Origin: an uncultured Muribaculaceae bacterium
GTDB taxonomy: Bacteria > Bacteroidota > Bacteroidia > Bacteroidales > Muribaculaceae
NCBI GenBank assembly: GCA_910583775.1
Contig: CAJTYD010000017.1
Location: 1-39,878, forward strand
Direction: 5' to 3'
DNA: 39,878 bases
Part shown: in pieces, positions 23,208 to 31,871 of the stretch
Layout of the letters: every line of letters starts with the position of its first letter
Position numbering within the stretch: position 1 is the first letter of the stretch
Notes under the pieces: generated by a model
What the model saw: only the letters and a program-made list of their open reading frames with translations
The model's database searches: none
Told to the model about the DNA's origin: nothing
Position numbers and translations under genes: made by a program

Positions 23208-25202
23208 TTATCCAATTTTATCCTTAAGTTCCTCAAGCTCCATCTGTGAAAGTTCCCAGACAGACATAGCATTCTCGATATTTTTCTGTACCTCCGTATA
23301 TCTTTCAAGCGTTTCGGGCGACGCGTCTCCGGAGCTTATCTTCGCCTCGACCTCTTTTTGTTCCGTTTCCAGCCTCTCTATCTCCGCTTCCGCATTTTTC
23401 ACAGCTTTCTGCGCTTTCGACAGAAGCCGGGCGTTCTCTTTCTGCTCGGCGTAGCTTAATTTGCGTGGAGATGCATTCTCAACGTCGTTCCGGCTATCGG
23501 GCGCAACCGATTTCTGGGCAGGCTCCGCCTGGGCATTGGCCTTACCGGGATGTTCCTTTGCAACAGGCCTGTTAAGGTTCAGTTCATTCAGGTTCCCTAT
23601 GTTCTTCTTCCGGAGGAAATCATAGATTCCACCAAGATTCTCCCTTACTTCACCGCCGCCGAACTCGTAGACTTTGTCGACAAGCCCGTCAAGGAAGTAA
23701 CGGTCGTGACTTACGATGACTACCGTGCCGTTAAAATCTCTTATGGCATCCTTAAGGATATCTTTTGTACGCATATCGAGATGATTGGTAGGTTCATCGA
23801 GAATAAGGAAATTCACAGGTTCAAGGAGCAGCCTGATCATCGCAAGTCTTGTCTTCTCGCCGCCTGAAAGCACACTTACCTTTTTATCGATATCCTCGCC
23901 ACCGAACATAAAAGCGCCGAGGATGTCACGGATCTTGGTGCGGATATCACCGGTCGCGACATTATCGATGGTCTCGAATACCGTCAGATTACCATCGAGC
24001 AACTGCGCCTGGTTCTGGGCAAAATAACCGATCTTCACATTGTGGCCGATTTTCAGAGTTCCGTCAAAGGGAATCTCTCCCATGATACATTTCACAAGAG
24101 TGGATTTTCCCTCGCCATTCTTACCGACAAATGCTACTTTTTCGCCTCTTTTTATCGAGAACGAAGCATGACTGAAAACAAGATGATCACCATAACTTTT
24201 GGCAAGATCATCCGTAATCAAAGGATAATCTCCGCTTCTTTCAGCCGGCGGGAACTTAAGCCGAAGTCTGGAATTATCTACTTCGTCAACCTCGATGGGG
24301 ACAATTTTCTCAAGCTGCTTGATACGGCTCTGAACCTGAATTGCCTTTGTGGCCTTATATCTGAATCTTTCGATAAAATCCTTGATGTCGGCAATCTGCT
24401 TCTGCTGGTTCTCGTAAGCACGCATCTGCTGCTCGACGCGTTCCTTTCTGAGTTCGACAAACTGCGAATAATTCACCTTGTAATCGTATGCCTTCCCACA
24501 GGATATCTCAATTGTCCTTTTAGTTACATTATCAAGGAAGGCACGGTCATGACTCACAAGGACCACCGCCTTTGCCTTGGTCTGCATGAACTGTTCGAGC
24601 CATTGAATAGACTCGATGTCAAGATGGTTGGTAGGCTCATCGAGAAGAAGGACGTCTGGGCGGCGGAGAATAATCTTCGCCAGCTCGATCCTCATTCGCC
24701 ACCCTCCGGAAAATTCTGATGTAGGCCGGTCGAAATCACTTCTATTAAAACCGAGACCGGTGAGGGTTCTTTCGATCTCCGCATCCATATTGTCGCCGCC
24801 TTCTATAACGACACGCTCGTTAAGAAATTCAAGACGTGAAATAAGTTTATGATAATCCTCCGAATCGTAGTCTTCACGTTCGGCAAGCTGACGGTTGATA
24901 TCCTCTATTTCATTATTTATTCCTATAAAATCACTGAAAGCCTTTCTTGTCTCATCGATAAGACTTGTCTCGTCGGCTACTTCCATCTGCTGAGGGAGAT
25001 ATCCGATTGTGATGTCGAGCGGCTTTGAGACGTTTCCTGAAGAAGGCTGCTGAAGGCCGGCAAGAATTTTCAACAAAGTCGATTTTCCTGCGCCGTTTTT
25101 CCCGACAAGCGCAATCTTGTCATTCTTGTTTATGACAAAACTGATGTCGTTGAACAGGGGACGGGCGGAAAATTCCACACAGAGATTGTTTACAGATACC
25201 AT
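23208..25202 (-). CDS. ABC-F family ATPase
   Basis: ABC-F proteins have two fused ATP-binding cassettes and no membrane domain; characterised members act on the ribosome in translation quality control or antibiotic protection. The 664-residue product has Walker A at 34-42 (GKNGAGKST) and about 358-366 (GKNGEGKST). Signature motifs are SGGWRMR near 165 and SGGEKTRL near 445. Both Walker B motifs read LLDEPTNHLD or LILDEPTNHLD. The linker between cassettes is basic and helical (about 245-320), and the C-terminal 110 residues form a charged coiled coil (about 585-664), as in Uup-like proteins. It is not clearly a resistance type. It is probably the first gene of the minus-strand unit with the M13 peptidase, aroE and comEC. 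Its promoter must lie in the short gap beyond the groL terminator. Confidence 0.9.
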   Translation of the reverse strand: MVSVNNLCVEFSARPLFNDISFVINKNDKIALVGKNGAGKSTLLKILAGLQQPSSGNVSKPLDITIGYLPQQMEVADETSLIDETRKAFSDFIGINNEIEDINRQLAEREDYDSEDYHKLISRLEFLNERVVIEGGDNMDAEIERTLTGLGFNRSDFDRPTSEFSGGWRMRIELAKIILRRPDVLLLDEPTNHLDIESIQWLEQFMQTKAKAVVLVSHDRAFLDNVTKRTIEISCGKAYDYKVNYSQFVELRKERVEQQMRAYENQQKQIADIKDFIERFRYKATKAIQVQSRIKQLEKIVPIEVDEVDNSRLRLKFPPAERSGDYPLITDDLAKSYGDHLVFSHASFSIKRGEKVAFVGKNGEGKSTLVKCIMGEIPFDGTLKIGHNVKIGYFAQNQAQLLDGNLTVFETIDNVATGDIRTKIRDILGAFMFGGEDIDKKVSVLSGGEKTRLAMIRLLLEPVNFLILDEPTNHLDMRTKDILKDAIRDFNGTVVIVSHDRYFLDGLVDKVYEFGGGEVRENLGGIYDFLRKKNIGNLNELNLNRPVAKEHPGKANAQAEPAQKSVAPDSRNDVENASPRKLSYAEQKENARLLSKAQKAVKNAEAEIERLETEQKEVEAKISSGDASPETLERYTEVQKNIENAMSVWELSQMELEELKDKIG

Positions 25203-25242
25203 ATAGTCTGATTAGATCAATTAATATCCAAAATTAATGAAA

Positions 25243-25273
25243 AAAACGCAGATGATAAAATCACCTGCGTTTT
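25243..25273 (-). terminator. Rho-independent terminator after groL
   Basis: AAAACGCAG (25243-25251) pairs exactly with CTGCGTTTT (25265-25273), and inner TGAT/ATCA extends the stem after one mismatch. On the minus strand the hairpin is followed by a T run. It lies 22 bp after the groL stop. Confidence 0.88.
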
Positions 25274-25294
25274 CTTATGTCCTTGAGCCGTTTA

Positions 25295-26932
25295 TTACAT
25301 CATGCCGCCCATGCCACCCATGCCGGGAGCACCCATTGGAGCGGCGGGAGTATCCTCCTTCTTGTCGGCGATCACACACTCGGTTGTAAGGAACATGCCG
25401 GCGATGCTTGCCGCATTCTCAAGAGCTACGCGAGTAACCTTGGCAGGATCGATGACTCCGGTAGCGAAGAAGTTCTCGAACGTATCTGTACGTGCGTTGT
25501 AACCGAAATCGCCTTTTCCTTCCTTAACTTTCTGAAGGATAACAGCACCCTCTACGCCGGCATTCTCGACAATCTGACGCATCGGTTCCTCGATTGCCCT
25601 GCGGATGATGGCGATACCGGTGTTCTCGTCGTCGTTGTCGCCTTTAAGCTCATCGAGCGATTCGATGCAGCGGATATAGCAGACGCCGCCACCTGGAACG
25701 ATACCTTCGGCGATAGCCGCGCGGGTAGCTGAAAGAGCATCGTCGACACGGTCTTTCTTCTCCTTCATCTCGACCTCGGAAGGAGCACCGATATAGAGAA
25801 CAGCCACGCCGCCAGCGAGTTTGGCAAGACGCTCCTGCAGTTTTTCTTTGTCATAATTCGAAGTTGTTGTCTCGATCTGAGCCTTGATCTGAGCTATTCG
25901 GTTAGCGATGGCATCCTTGGCACCGTTACCGTTTACAATAGTTGTGTTGTCTTTGTTTACAGTAACTTTCTCTGCTGTTCCGAGATCGGCGATAGTGGCC
26001 TGTGAAAGCTGCATTCCCTTAACGTCGCTTATAACCGTACCACCGGTAAGAATAGCAATATCCTCAAGCATCTCCTTGCGGCGGTCGCCGAAACCGGGAG
26101 CCTTGACAGCGCAGATCTTGAGAGATCCGCGGAGACGGTTCACAACGAGAGTGGCAAGAGCCTCATTATCGACATCCTCTGCAATGATAAGAAGGGGACG
26201 GCCGGATTGAGCGGCGCTCTCGAGAATGGGAAGCATATCCTTGAGGTTGGATATTTTCTTATCGTAAAGAAGGATATAAGGGCTATCCATCTCACATTCC
26301 ATCTTCTCGCTGTTGGTTACAAAATAAGGCGAGATATAACCTCTGTCGAACTGCATACCCTCGACAACATCGACAGTTGTCTCGGTGCCTTTTGCTTCCT
26401 CGACTGTGATTACACCCTCTTTCTTAACTTTCTGCATCGCCTCGGCGATGAGACGGCCGATTTCCTCGTCATTGTTGGCGGAAACACGGGCAACGTTCTC
26501 GATCTTGCTGATGTCGTCGTCTACCTCCTGGCTCTGAGCCTTTATGCCTTCGACAACTTTCGAAACAGCTTTGTCGATACCACGCTTCAGATCCATCGGG
26601 TTGGCTCCGGCAGCCACATTCTTCAGACCGACATTCACGATTGCCTGGGCAAGAACAGTAGCTGTTGTCGTACCGTCACCGGCCTGATCGCCAGTCTTAG
26701 AAGCTACCTCCTTGACAAGCTGGGCACCCATATTCTGGAAGGGATCCTCAAGCTCAATCTCACGAGCCACGGTAACTCCATCCTTAGTGATATGAGGAGC
26801 ACCGAATTTCTTTTCAATAATTACGTTTCTGCCTTTAGGGCCAAGTGTGACCTTTACTGCGTCAGCAAGCGCGTCAACACCATTCTTGAGCTCTTCGCGA
26901 GCCTTGATATTGAATTTAATTTCTTTTGCCAT
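25295..26932 (-). CDS. groL: 60-kDa chaperonin GroEL
   Basis: GroEL is the tetradecameric ATP-dependent chaperonin that encloses unfolded proteins together with GroES. The 545-residue product is full length. It starts AKEIKFNIKAREELKNGVDALADAVKVTLGPKGRNV and carries the equatorial ATP-binding motif GDGTTTATVLAQAI near residue 86. The apical domain (about 190-375) includes GFGDRRKEMLEDIA. The C-terminal tail is Gly/Met-rich (GAPGMGGMGGMM), as in the bacterial family. It lies 56 bp downstream of groES in the usual order. I found no CIRCE (HrcA) element upstream of the pair. Confidence 0.98.
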   Translation of the reverse strand: MAKEIKFNIKAREELKNGVDALADAVKVTLGPKGRNVIIEKKFGAPHITKDGVTVAREIELEDPFQNMGAQLVKEVASKTGDQAGDGTTTATVLAQAIVNVGLKNVAAGANPMDLKRGIDKAVSKVVEGIKAQSQEVDDDISKIENVARVSANNDEEIGRLIAEAMQKVKKEGVITVEEAKGTETTVDVVEGMQFDRGYISPYFVTNSEKMECEMDSPYILLYDKKISNLKDMLPILESAAQSGRPLLIIAEDVDNEALATLVVNRLRGSLKICAVKAPGFGDRRKEMLEDIAILTGGTVISDVKGMQLSQATIADLGTAEKVTVNKDNTTIVNGNGAKDAIANRIAQIKAQIETTTSNYDKEKLQERLAKLAGGVAVLYIGAPSEVEMKEKKDRVDDALSATRAAIAEGIVPGGGVCYIRCIESLDELKGDNDDENTGIAIIRRAIEEPMRQIVENAGVEGAVILQKVKEGKGDFGYNARTDTFENFFATGVIDPAKVTRVALENAASIAGMFLTTECVIADKKEDTPAAPMGAPGMGGMGGMM

Positions 26933-26988
26933 AATTATATTCAGGGATTATAACCCGTTGATTTCTATCGTTTGTTTTAAATATCAGA

Positions 26989-27261
26989 TTAGTCGACAAT
27001 GGCGAGCACATCGCTCTGGCGCATCATAAGATACTTTTCACCATCTACCTCTATCTCCGTGCCTGCATATTTGCCATAAAGCACTACATCACCCTCTTTC
27101 AGAACCATCGGTTCGTCTTTTGTACCGTGTCCGACTGCGAGGACTTTTCCTTTCAGAGGTTTCTCTTTGGCTGAGTCAGGAATGATGATTCCACCCATTG
27201 TTACTTCTTCAGCAGCTGTTGGCTCTATAAGAACTCTATCAGCTAATGGTTTGATATTCAT
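26989..27261 (-). CDS. groES: 10-kDa co-chaperonin GroES
   Basis: GroES caps the GroEL ring as a heptamer. The 90-residue protein has the normal length. It begins MNIKPLADRVLIEP, has the mobile loop around residues 18-32 (EEVTMGGIIIPDSAKEKP), and contains the GDVVLYGKYAGTEIEVDGEKYLMMRQSDVLAI core. It is the first gene of the groESL operon. The upstream region lacks a clear TTTG/TAnnTTTG promoter. A pair TATTTG, 18 nt, TATAAATA is possible at about 27280-27311 on the minus strand, and is weakly supported. Confidence 0.98.
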   Translation of the reverse strand: MNIKPLADRVLIEPTAAEEVTMGGIIIPDSAKEKPLKGKVLAVGHGTKDEPMVLKEGDVVLYGKYAGTEIEVDGEKYLMMRQSDVLAIVD

Positions 27262-27474
27262 AATTTATATAAATTTAGTTTTTTATTTATACTGGTAATT
27301 TGAGTTAATCAAATACCGTGCCAAAATCATGTGATTTCCCACGTTTGAAATTGCCGCATAATATCATAGTTAATAACGCACGCAACAAGAAAGAGTTCGC
27401 GGTTCTTGACCGAGATCCCGAACTTAACTCGCAACATTACACACAATTAACATTAATTGGCTATTCAACCGCTT
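27262..27474. other. Gap between the esterase gene and groES, with a possible terminator
   Basis: No gene is supported here. At 27393-27425 the arms GAGTTCG and CGAACTT can pair (one G-T wobble), with a smaller CGGT/ACCG stem inside. On the minus strand a T-rich tail (CTTTCTT) follows, so this may end the esterase transcript. The groES promoter must lie to the left of it. A 67-codon ORF at 27318-27518 on the plus strand runs antisense into the esterase gene and is not convincing. Confidence 0.35.
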
Positions 27475-28098
27475 TTAACTCTCTTCTTTCTTCTGAGTTT
27501 CGGAGACATACTCATTGACCTGCGGTATAACAATATTAAGGATTGTCTCCGGATCAAGCCTGTGTTCACCTTCGAACATTGCATGTTTCTGATAATGCTC
27601 CAGATACTCCTCCTTGCAATCCACCGTCGTGTCGTTGCTCCCGAAAAAGGCCATTACATTTTCTTTGTCATTATTGTCACGCCATGGCGCGATAACACCG
27701 AAATCGTCATTAAATATTTTGGATTCCATCGTCTCGAATTTTTTGCAGAGCTTATCCGTGATCTTGAACGACTGGATACCATCCTTGCGGGGCGTAAAGA
27801 AGTCTACGGTCTTGTTCAGGTCCTTTCTAATTATACGGGATGTATGGAATGACGGATTGATCAGGATGCGTCTCCATCCCTTGAAAAGAGATGCATACAT
27901 TCCACCCATCGAAGTGCCGACCACAATATCATCCGGGGCAAGGCTTTTCGACAATTCCTTAAGCCGGGATACCGCTACTACCGGATCCAGCGGTATGTCG
28001 GGAGCTATCACCTCAACTCTTGGAAGATGTTTCTGAAGGCGTTTGGCCGTAGCAGTCTCGCCCGAGCTTCTGAAACCATGCAGATATACTAATTTCAT
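27475..28098 (-). CDS. YqiA/YcfP-type alpha/beta hydrolase
   Basis: This 207-residue cytoplasmic protein belongs to the small alpha/beta-hydrolase family of YqiA and YcfP (UPF0227). MKLVYLHGFRSSGETATAK forms the first strand and oxyanion region. GTSMGG at 61-66 is the nucleophile elbow, with Ser63. A likely catalytic Asp is in FFGSNDTTVDC, and the last His in HRLDPETILNIVIPQVNEYV would complete the triad. Family members show esterase activity on short acyl esters; the physiological substrate is unknown. It has its own transcription unit, with groES downstream and the GH43-GH35 gene upstream in the same direction, separated by a terminator. Confidence 0.82.
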   Translation of the reverse strand: MKLVYLHGFRSSGETATAKRLQKHLPRVEVIAPDIPLDPVVAVSRLKELSKSLAPDDIVVGTSMGGMYASLFKGWRRILINPSFHTSRIIRKDLNKTVDFFTPRKDGIQSFKITDKLCKKFETMESKIFNDDFGVIAPWRDNNDKENVMAFFGSNDTTVDCKEEYLEHYQKHAMFEGEHRLDPETILNIVIPQVNEYVSETQKKEES

Positions 28099-28172
28099 GA
28101 CCTTTAGAATAAATTGTTCATCTAACTACATATTATTAACGGCAAATAAAAGCAGTTGTTTTATTTTTCCGC

Positions 28173-28222
28173 GCCTTTGTATGATAAAAGCAAAGGCGGA
28201 ACCCTTCTGAAGGGCTCCGCCT
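28173..28222 (-). terminator. Terminator of the GH43-GH35 gene, with an overlapping alternative hairpin
   Basis: AGGCGGA and CCCTT (28194-28206) pair with AAGGG and TCCGCCT (28210-28222) to form a long stem with a 3-nt loop. On the minus strand a T-containing tail (TTGCTTTTAT) follows. A second stem, GCCTTTG (28173-28179) with CAAAGGC (28191-28197), shares bases with the first, so only one can form at a time. Confidence 0.8.
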
Positions 28223-28245
28223 GTATATGTTATTTCCGACTGAAA

Positions 28246-31200
28246 TCAGAATTTGAAAGGAGTTTTCTTTACGTAGACCTTGACATCCTTGATCGCACCC
28301 GGCGTACCGCTCTCCATTCTCGGGAGATACTGGATTGCCTTGAGCTTGTGCTCGCCTCCCAAATCTATGACAAGATAATGGGGGTAGGGTGTATCCTTGA
28401 CGGTGCTCCAGTAGGTCGACTCCTGGAGGTCAAAAGTCTTGTCGCCGGAACGGTTCACCTTTGCGACGTCCTCGCTGTCGGCGTAATTAACCACCCACGG
28501 CTCTCGGGAGATTCTCTCATTGTCCTCGTTGATGAAATAGAGTTCGGCGATGGCAGCCTGCTCTTTACCATCTATCGAATTATTGGCCTCGATGCAGATA
28601 TATCTGCCTTCTGCAACTTCGGGAAACTGAAGCTCTTTCCAGCCGTTACCTCCGGGGAAACTGCCTGTAAGAACCGGTTTCTCGCCTGAAAGGTCAAGAT
28701 TCTGGCCCGGTTCGCGGTGAGTGAGAGGCTTCTGAACCTGAAGCTTGTCGAGTTCCGGCTTATCGGCGCCGTATGATTTCGCAGCCTTCGGGCCAACGAT
28801 ATCAAACACTACGATTTCATTCTGACCCTTTTTCAGCCATACGCCTGGAACATAGAGCGTCTGCTGGGGACCGATTTCCCACATCCTTCCGATAGCGTGA
28901 CCGTTTACATAAACGAGTCCTTTACCGAATGTCTCGAAATTAAGGAAAGTATCGCCGGGCTTCCTGACGTTAAATGTTCCTTTATAAACACCTATCGGCA
29001 AACGGCCGTTTTCATTCCGAGCGAAATCAGCGATCGGTTTATATTCCATGGCGGCATAGAACTCAGGAGTATCCTCGATATTGAAGACTTCCCAGTTCTT
29101 CAATTCGCAGACGAAATCACTGCCGTCGCGGTTTTCAGTGAGTGTGACTTTATCAGTTATACCCTTGAAATCCTTGATAGCCCTGCCGAAGTTGATACGG
29201 CCCATAGCCTCGACGAGGATATCGAGAGTCTGCCCCTTTTTGAGGGCCGGAAGAGTGAGTTGCTTCTCTCCGTTACGACGGTCAAGTTTGCCGACATATT
29301 TTCCGTCGACAAACACCTGGGCATAGTCATGCGCATCCTTTACGGTAAGAACTGTCTGCCCATTGGTGGCGGGGACCTTTGTGCGATATAGAATGGAACC
29401 GAATCCCTGATCGTATTCCTCCATTGTCTTTATAGATTTGTCTTTCTTGCCGGCAGGGAGATTGGCAAACAGAGGGGCTACCTCCGTGAAGGTAAATTCA
29501 GGAATCCTTACGGTCTTGACAGGCGCCGGAACCGGAGCCTGCTTGCCGTCGGTATATTTTTCAAGAGCCTTGCGCAGTTCCCAATATTTGGGAGTAGGGG
29601 AGCCTTGCTCGTTGATGGGAGCGTCATAATCATACGAGGTCACATCCGGTGCGAAGCCGGGAGAATTGGCACCTGCCCAATGTCCCCAGTTTGTTCCTCC
29701 GTGAGTCATATAAAGAGAGAAGGAAATTCCCTTCGAGAGCATTTCGTCAATTCCTGCGATCATATCGTTGGCCGGACGCGTCTCATGGTTAGCACCCCAT
29801 TTGTCGAACCATCCGCTCCAGAATTCAGAGCACATTAACGGAGAATCGGGACGCACTTCCTTGAGACGTCTGAACTGCTGGTCGATGTTCGCTCCGGTGC
29901 CGAAATTCATTGTCCAGATAAGATCGTCGAGAGCGTTGTTCTCGAAATTCGAAGACCAGTCGCACTGGAACAATGTCACCTTATCACCGAAATTCTTGCG
30001 AAGCATGTCGCGGATATTGGCAACGTATGGTTTGTCGATTCCGTATGAACCATATTCGTTCTCTACCTGTACCATCACGATCGGACCTCCCTTGTCAATC
30101 GTAAGGTCGCCAACCTGGTCGGCAACAGCTTTCTGGAATTTATCGACTCTTTCAAGGAAATATGGATCATTCTCCCTCAACCTGATATCCTTTTTCTTGA
30201 GGAGCCACCAGGGAAGACCTCCCATTTCCCATTCGGCGCAAACATACGGTCCGGGACGAAGGATAACCTTCATATCATTTTCCTCGCAAAGCTTGACAAA
30301 TGCACGAAGGTCGTTCTGACCGGTAAAATCGAATTCACCCTCCTTAGGCTCGTGAGCATTCCAGAAAACATAGAGACATACGGTGTTCATACCAAGAGCC
30401 TTGCTCATCTTGATCCGGTGATCCCAGTATTCACGTGGAATTCTGGGATAATGGAGCTCAGCCGCCTTGACCACAAAAGGCTCGCCGTTAAGCAGGAATG
30501 TGCCGTCGCCGGCTTCAAAACGTTGAGCCACCTGATATTCTGCCGGACTCCACTTCTCTTTCCACGGAATTGTGATCTTGCCGTCGGAGAAATCTATCGG
30601 CAACCAGATATACCTTGAATCCTCAAGATCCTTCTTATTCCATTTGTCGAACATCGCCACATAAAGTCCCTCTCTGCCATAAACAGGCTGGACGTATGTG
30701 CTCTGGCCGTAAAAAGTCTTGTCGGCATCCGGACCGGTGCAGGGATCTCCGACCACCTTCCATTGTCCCATGATCGAATCGGCTACAGCAAGTTCCGCCT
30801 TGTTTGGATCCCATCCTGTGCAGCCGGAAGAGAGCATGTAATACTTTCCGTCATACTTGAAGACAGCGGGAGCCTCGCGGGCCGCTCCGATGAAATTTCT
30901 GGTGAATCTTCCCGTAGGACGGAGGAAATCATCGGTAAGCTCATTAATATATAGGGTCTGATTGTTTTCAGAGGAAGCAAACTGATAGGCTTTCCCATTA
31001 TCATCGACAAAAACCGTCTGGTCGCGACTCATCGCATTGTTAGGACGGAAACTGCCGAGATATTTGAAAGGTCCTGTCGGTTTGTCAGCAACAGCCACTC
31101 CGGCGGCAGCCTTACCATAATCGGCACTCTCCACATGCGCCCACATGACGAATTTTCCTGTTTTGGGGTTATAGACCACTTTCGGTCGTTCAAGCACCTT

Positions 31201-31563
31201 GCTCGGATGCAGGTCATGAGAGGCATCATCCTTTACGGCAGGAAGAACGATTCCTTCGAACTTCCAGTTAACAAGGTCGGGAGATGAGTAACAGCTAACG
31301 CCTGTCACATCGGTACGGTAACATTCCCATGTAGCCCATTTCGGGAGGATTGTCTCTCCTTTTTTATACTCTCCGTACAGATAATACTTTCCGTTATGGT
31401 AAAGCATTCCGGCTCCATGCGCGTTGATTGGATTGCCATCCGTATCAAGCCATTTCGTACCTTGGACTATCTGCTTTTCCGGCAAATTGGACTTTACTGC
31501 CTTGCCCGCTGAAAAAACCGGCAAAGCAGCAAGCGCCGCCACACAAATAATTAAAGATTTCAT
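28246..31563 (-). CDS. Secreted GH43-GH35 fusion with C-terminal discoidin domain (galactosidase/galactanase type)
   Basis: This 1105-residue exported protein joins two catalytic domains. After a signal peptide (about 1-19) a GH43 five-bladed propeller spans about 34-340. INAHGAGMLYHNGKYYLYGE, ERPKVVYNPKTGKFVMWAHVE and REAPAVFKYDGKYYMLSSGCTGW resemble the exo-beta-1,3-galactanase branch (subfamily 24, or the related 34). Glu230 fits the general acid. Gln287 (YGQSTYV) fits the Gln reported as unusual base in that branch; this is inference. GH35 follows at about 352-680 with acid/base Glu503 in VENEYGSYG and nucleophile Glu580 in CSEFWSGWFDKWG, plus the motif MTHGGTNWG. Beta-sandwich domains cover 690-940 and an F5/8 type C domain covers 946-1103. 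It is divergent from the arabinose operon, which suggests arabinogalactan or a related galactan as substrate. Confidence 0.9.
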   Translation of the reverse strand: MKSLIICVAALAALPVFSAGKAVKSNLPEKQIVQGTKWLDTDGNPINAHGAGMLYHNGKYYLYGEYKKGETILPKWATWECYRTDVTGVSCYSSPDLVNWKFEGIVLPAVKDDASHDLHPSKVLERPKVVYNPKTGKFVMWAHVESADYGKAAAGVAVADKPTGPFKYLGSFRPNNAMSRDQTVFVDDNGKAYQFASSENNQTLYINELTDDFLRPTGRFTRNFIGAAREAPAVFKYDGKYYMLSSGCTGWDPNKAELAVADSIMGQWKVVGDPCTGPDADKTFYGQSTYVQPVYGREGLYVAMFDKWNKKDLEDSRYIWLPIDFSDGKITIPWKEKWSPAEYQVAQRFEAGDGTFLLNGEPFVVKAAELHYPRIPREYWDHRIKMSKALGMNTVCLYVFWNAHEPKEGEFDFTGQNDLRAFVKLCEENDMKVILRPGPYVCAEWEMGGLPWWLLKKKDIRLRENDPYFLERVDKFQKAVADQVGDLTIDKGGPIVMVQVENEYGSYGIDKPYVANIRDMLRKNFGDKVTLFQCDWSSNFENNALDDLIWTMNFGTGANIDQQFRRLKEVRPDSPLMCSEFWSGWFDKWGANHETRPANDMIAGIDEMLSKGISFSLYMTHGGTNWGHWAGANSPGFAPDVTSYDYDAPINEQGSPTPKYWELRKALEKYTDGKQAPVPAPVKTVRIPEFTFTEVAPLFANLPAGKKDKSIKTMEEYDQGFGSILYRTKVPATNGQTVLTVKDAHDYAQVFVDGKYVGKLDRRNGEKQLTLPALKKGQTLDILVEAMGRINFGRAIKDFKGITDKVTLTENRDGSDFVCELKNWEVFNIEDTPEFYAAMEYKPIADFARNENGRLPIGVYKGTFNVRKPGDTFLNFETFGKGLVYVNGHAIGRMWEIGPQQTLYVPGVWLKKGQNEIVVFDIVGPKAAKSYGADKPELDKLQVQKPLTHREPGQNLDLSGEKPVLTGSFPGGNGWKELQFPEVAEGRYICIEANNSIDGKEQAAIAELYFINEDNERISREPWVVNYADSEDVAKVNRSGDKTFDLQESTYWSTVKDTPYPHYLVIDLGGEHKLKAIQYLPRMESGTPGAIKDVKVYVKKTPFKF

Positions 31564-31710
31564 TAAATATAGATGTTATGGTTAGTGATTTTAAGTTCAA
31601 GAAGATAACCGTTTATTTATTTCCATGCAAGGAGAAGGAGAAACGGAAGCATGCTTAAACCTCATTAAAAACTCAGTTCACGCAACTTCTGATAAGAGCA
31701 TTTCAAGTTA

Positions 31711-31742
31711 CAAATTTAATATCTTAAATTTAAATAATCAAG
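31711..31742 (-). promoter_or_regulatory. Candidate promoter of the GH43-GH35 gene
   Basis: On the minus strand TAAATTTG (31711-31718) is a perfect -7 box. CTTG (31739-31742), exactly 20 nt upstream, differs from TTTG at one base. Transcription would start near 31704, leaving a leader of about 140 nt. Confidence 0.6.
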
Positions 31743-31809
31743 TTCATTTTATAACTCGGGAGGCGTATACTTTCCGGAGAGACTTCCCTCAAGCAAATAA
31801 TAATATAAA

Positions 31810-31829
31810 AATATGTTATTAAACATATT
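31810..31829. promoter_or_regulatory. 20-bp inverted repeat, candidate AraR operator
   Basis: AATATGTT (31810-31817) and AACATATT (31822-31829) are exact reverse complements separated by ATTA. The site ends seven bases before the ara -33 box and lies between the two divergent promoters. Binding by the AraR encoded downstream is inferred from position and symmetry only. Confidence 0.6.
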
Positions 31830-31836
31830 AATATAT

Positions 31837-31868
31837 TTTGCAATGCTGCAAATTAAGTGTTAAATTTA
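31837..31868 (+). promoter_or_regulatory. Candidate promoter of the arabinose operon
   Basis: TTTG (31837-31840), then exactly 20 nt, then TAAATTTA (31861-31868), one mismatch from TAnnTTTG. The start point would be near 31875, giving a leader of about 117 nt before the mutarotase gene. Confidence 0.62.
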
Positions 31869-31871
31869 CAC
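31857..31871. promoter_or_regulatory. Near-palindrome over the ara -7 box
   Basis: GTGTTAAATTTACAC is a 15-bp palindrome with one mismatched pair, and it covers the -7 element. A repressor bound here would block the promoter. It differs from the 20-bp inverted repeat upstream, so a different protein or chance symmetry is possible. Confidence 0.4.

Noticed and set aside
26207..26953. 248-codon plus-strand ORF antisense to groL
   Set aside because: It is a shadow of the highly conserved groL reading frame and has no family features.
27262..27330. CIRCE/HrcA operator before groES
   Set aside because: No TTAGCACTC-N9-GAGTGCTAA-like inverted repeat is present.
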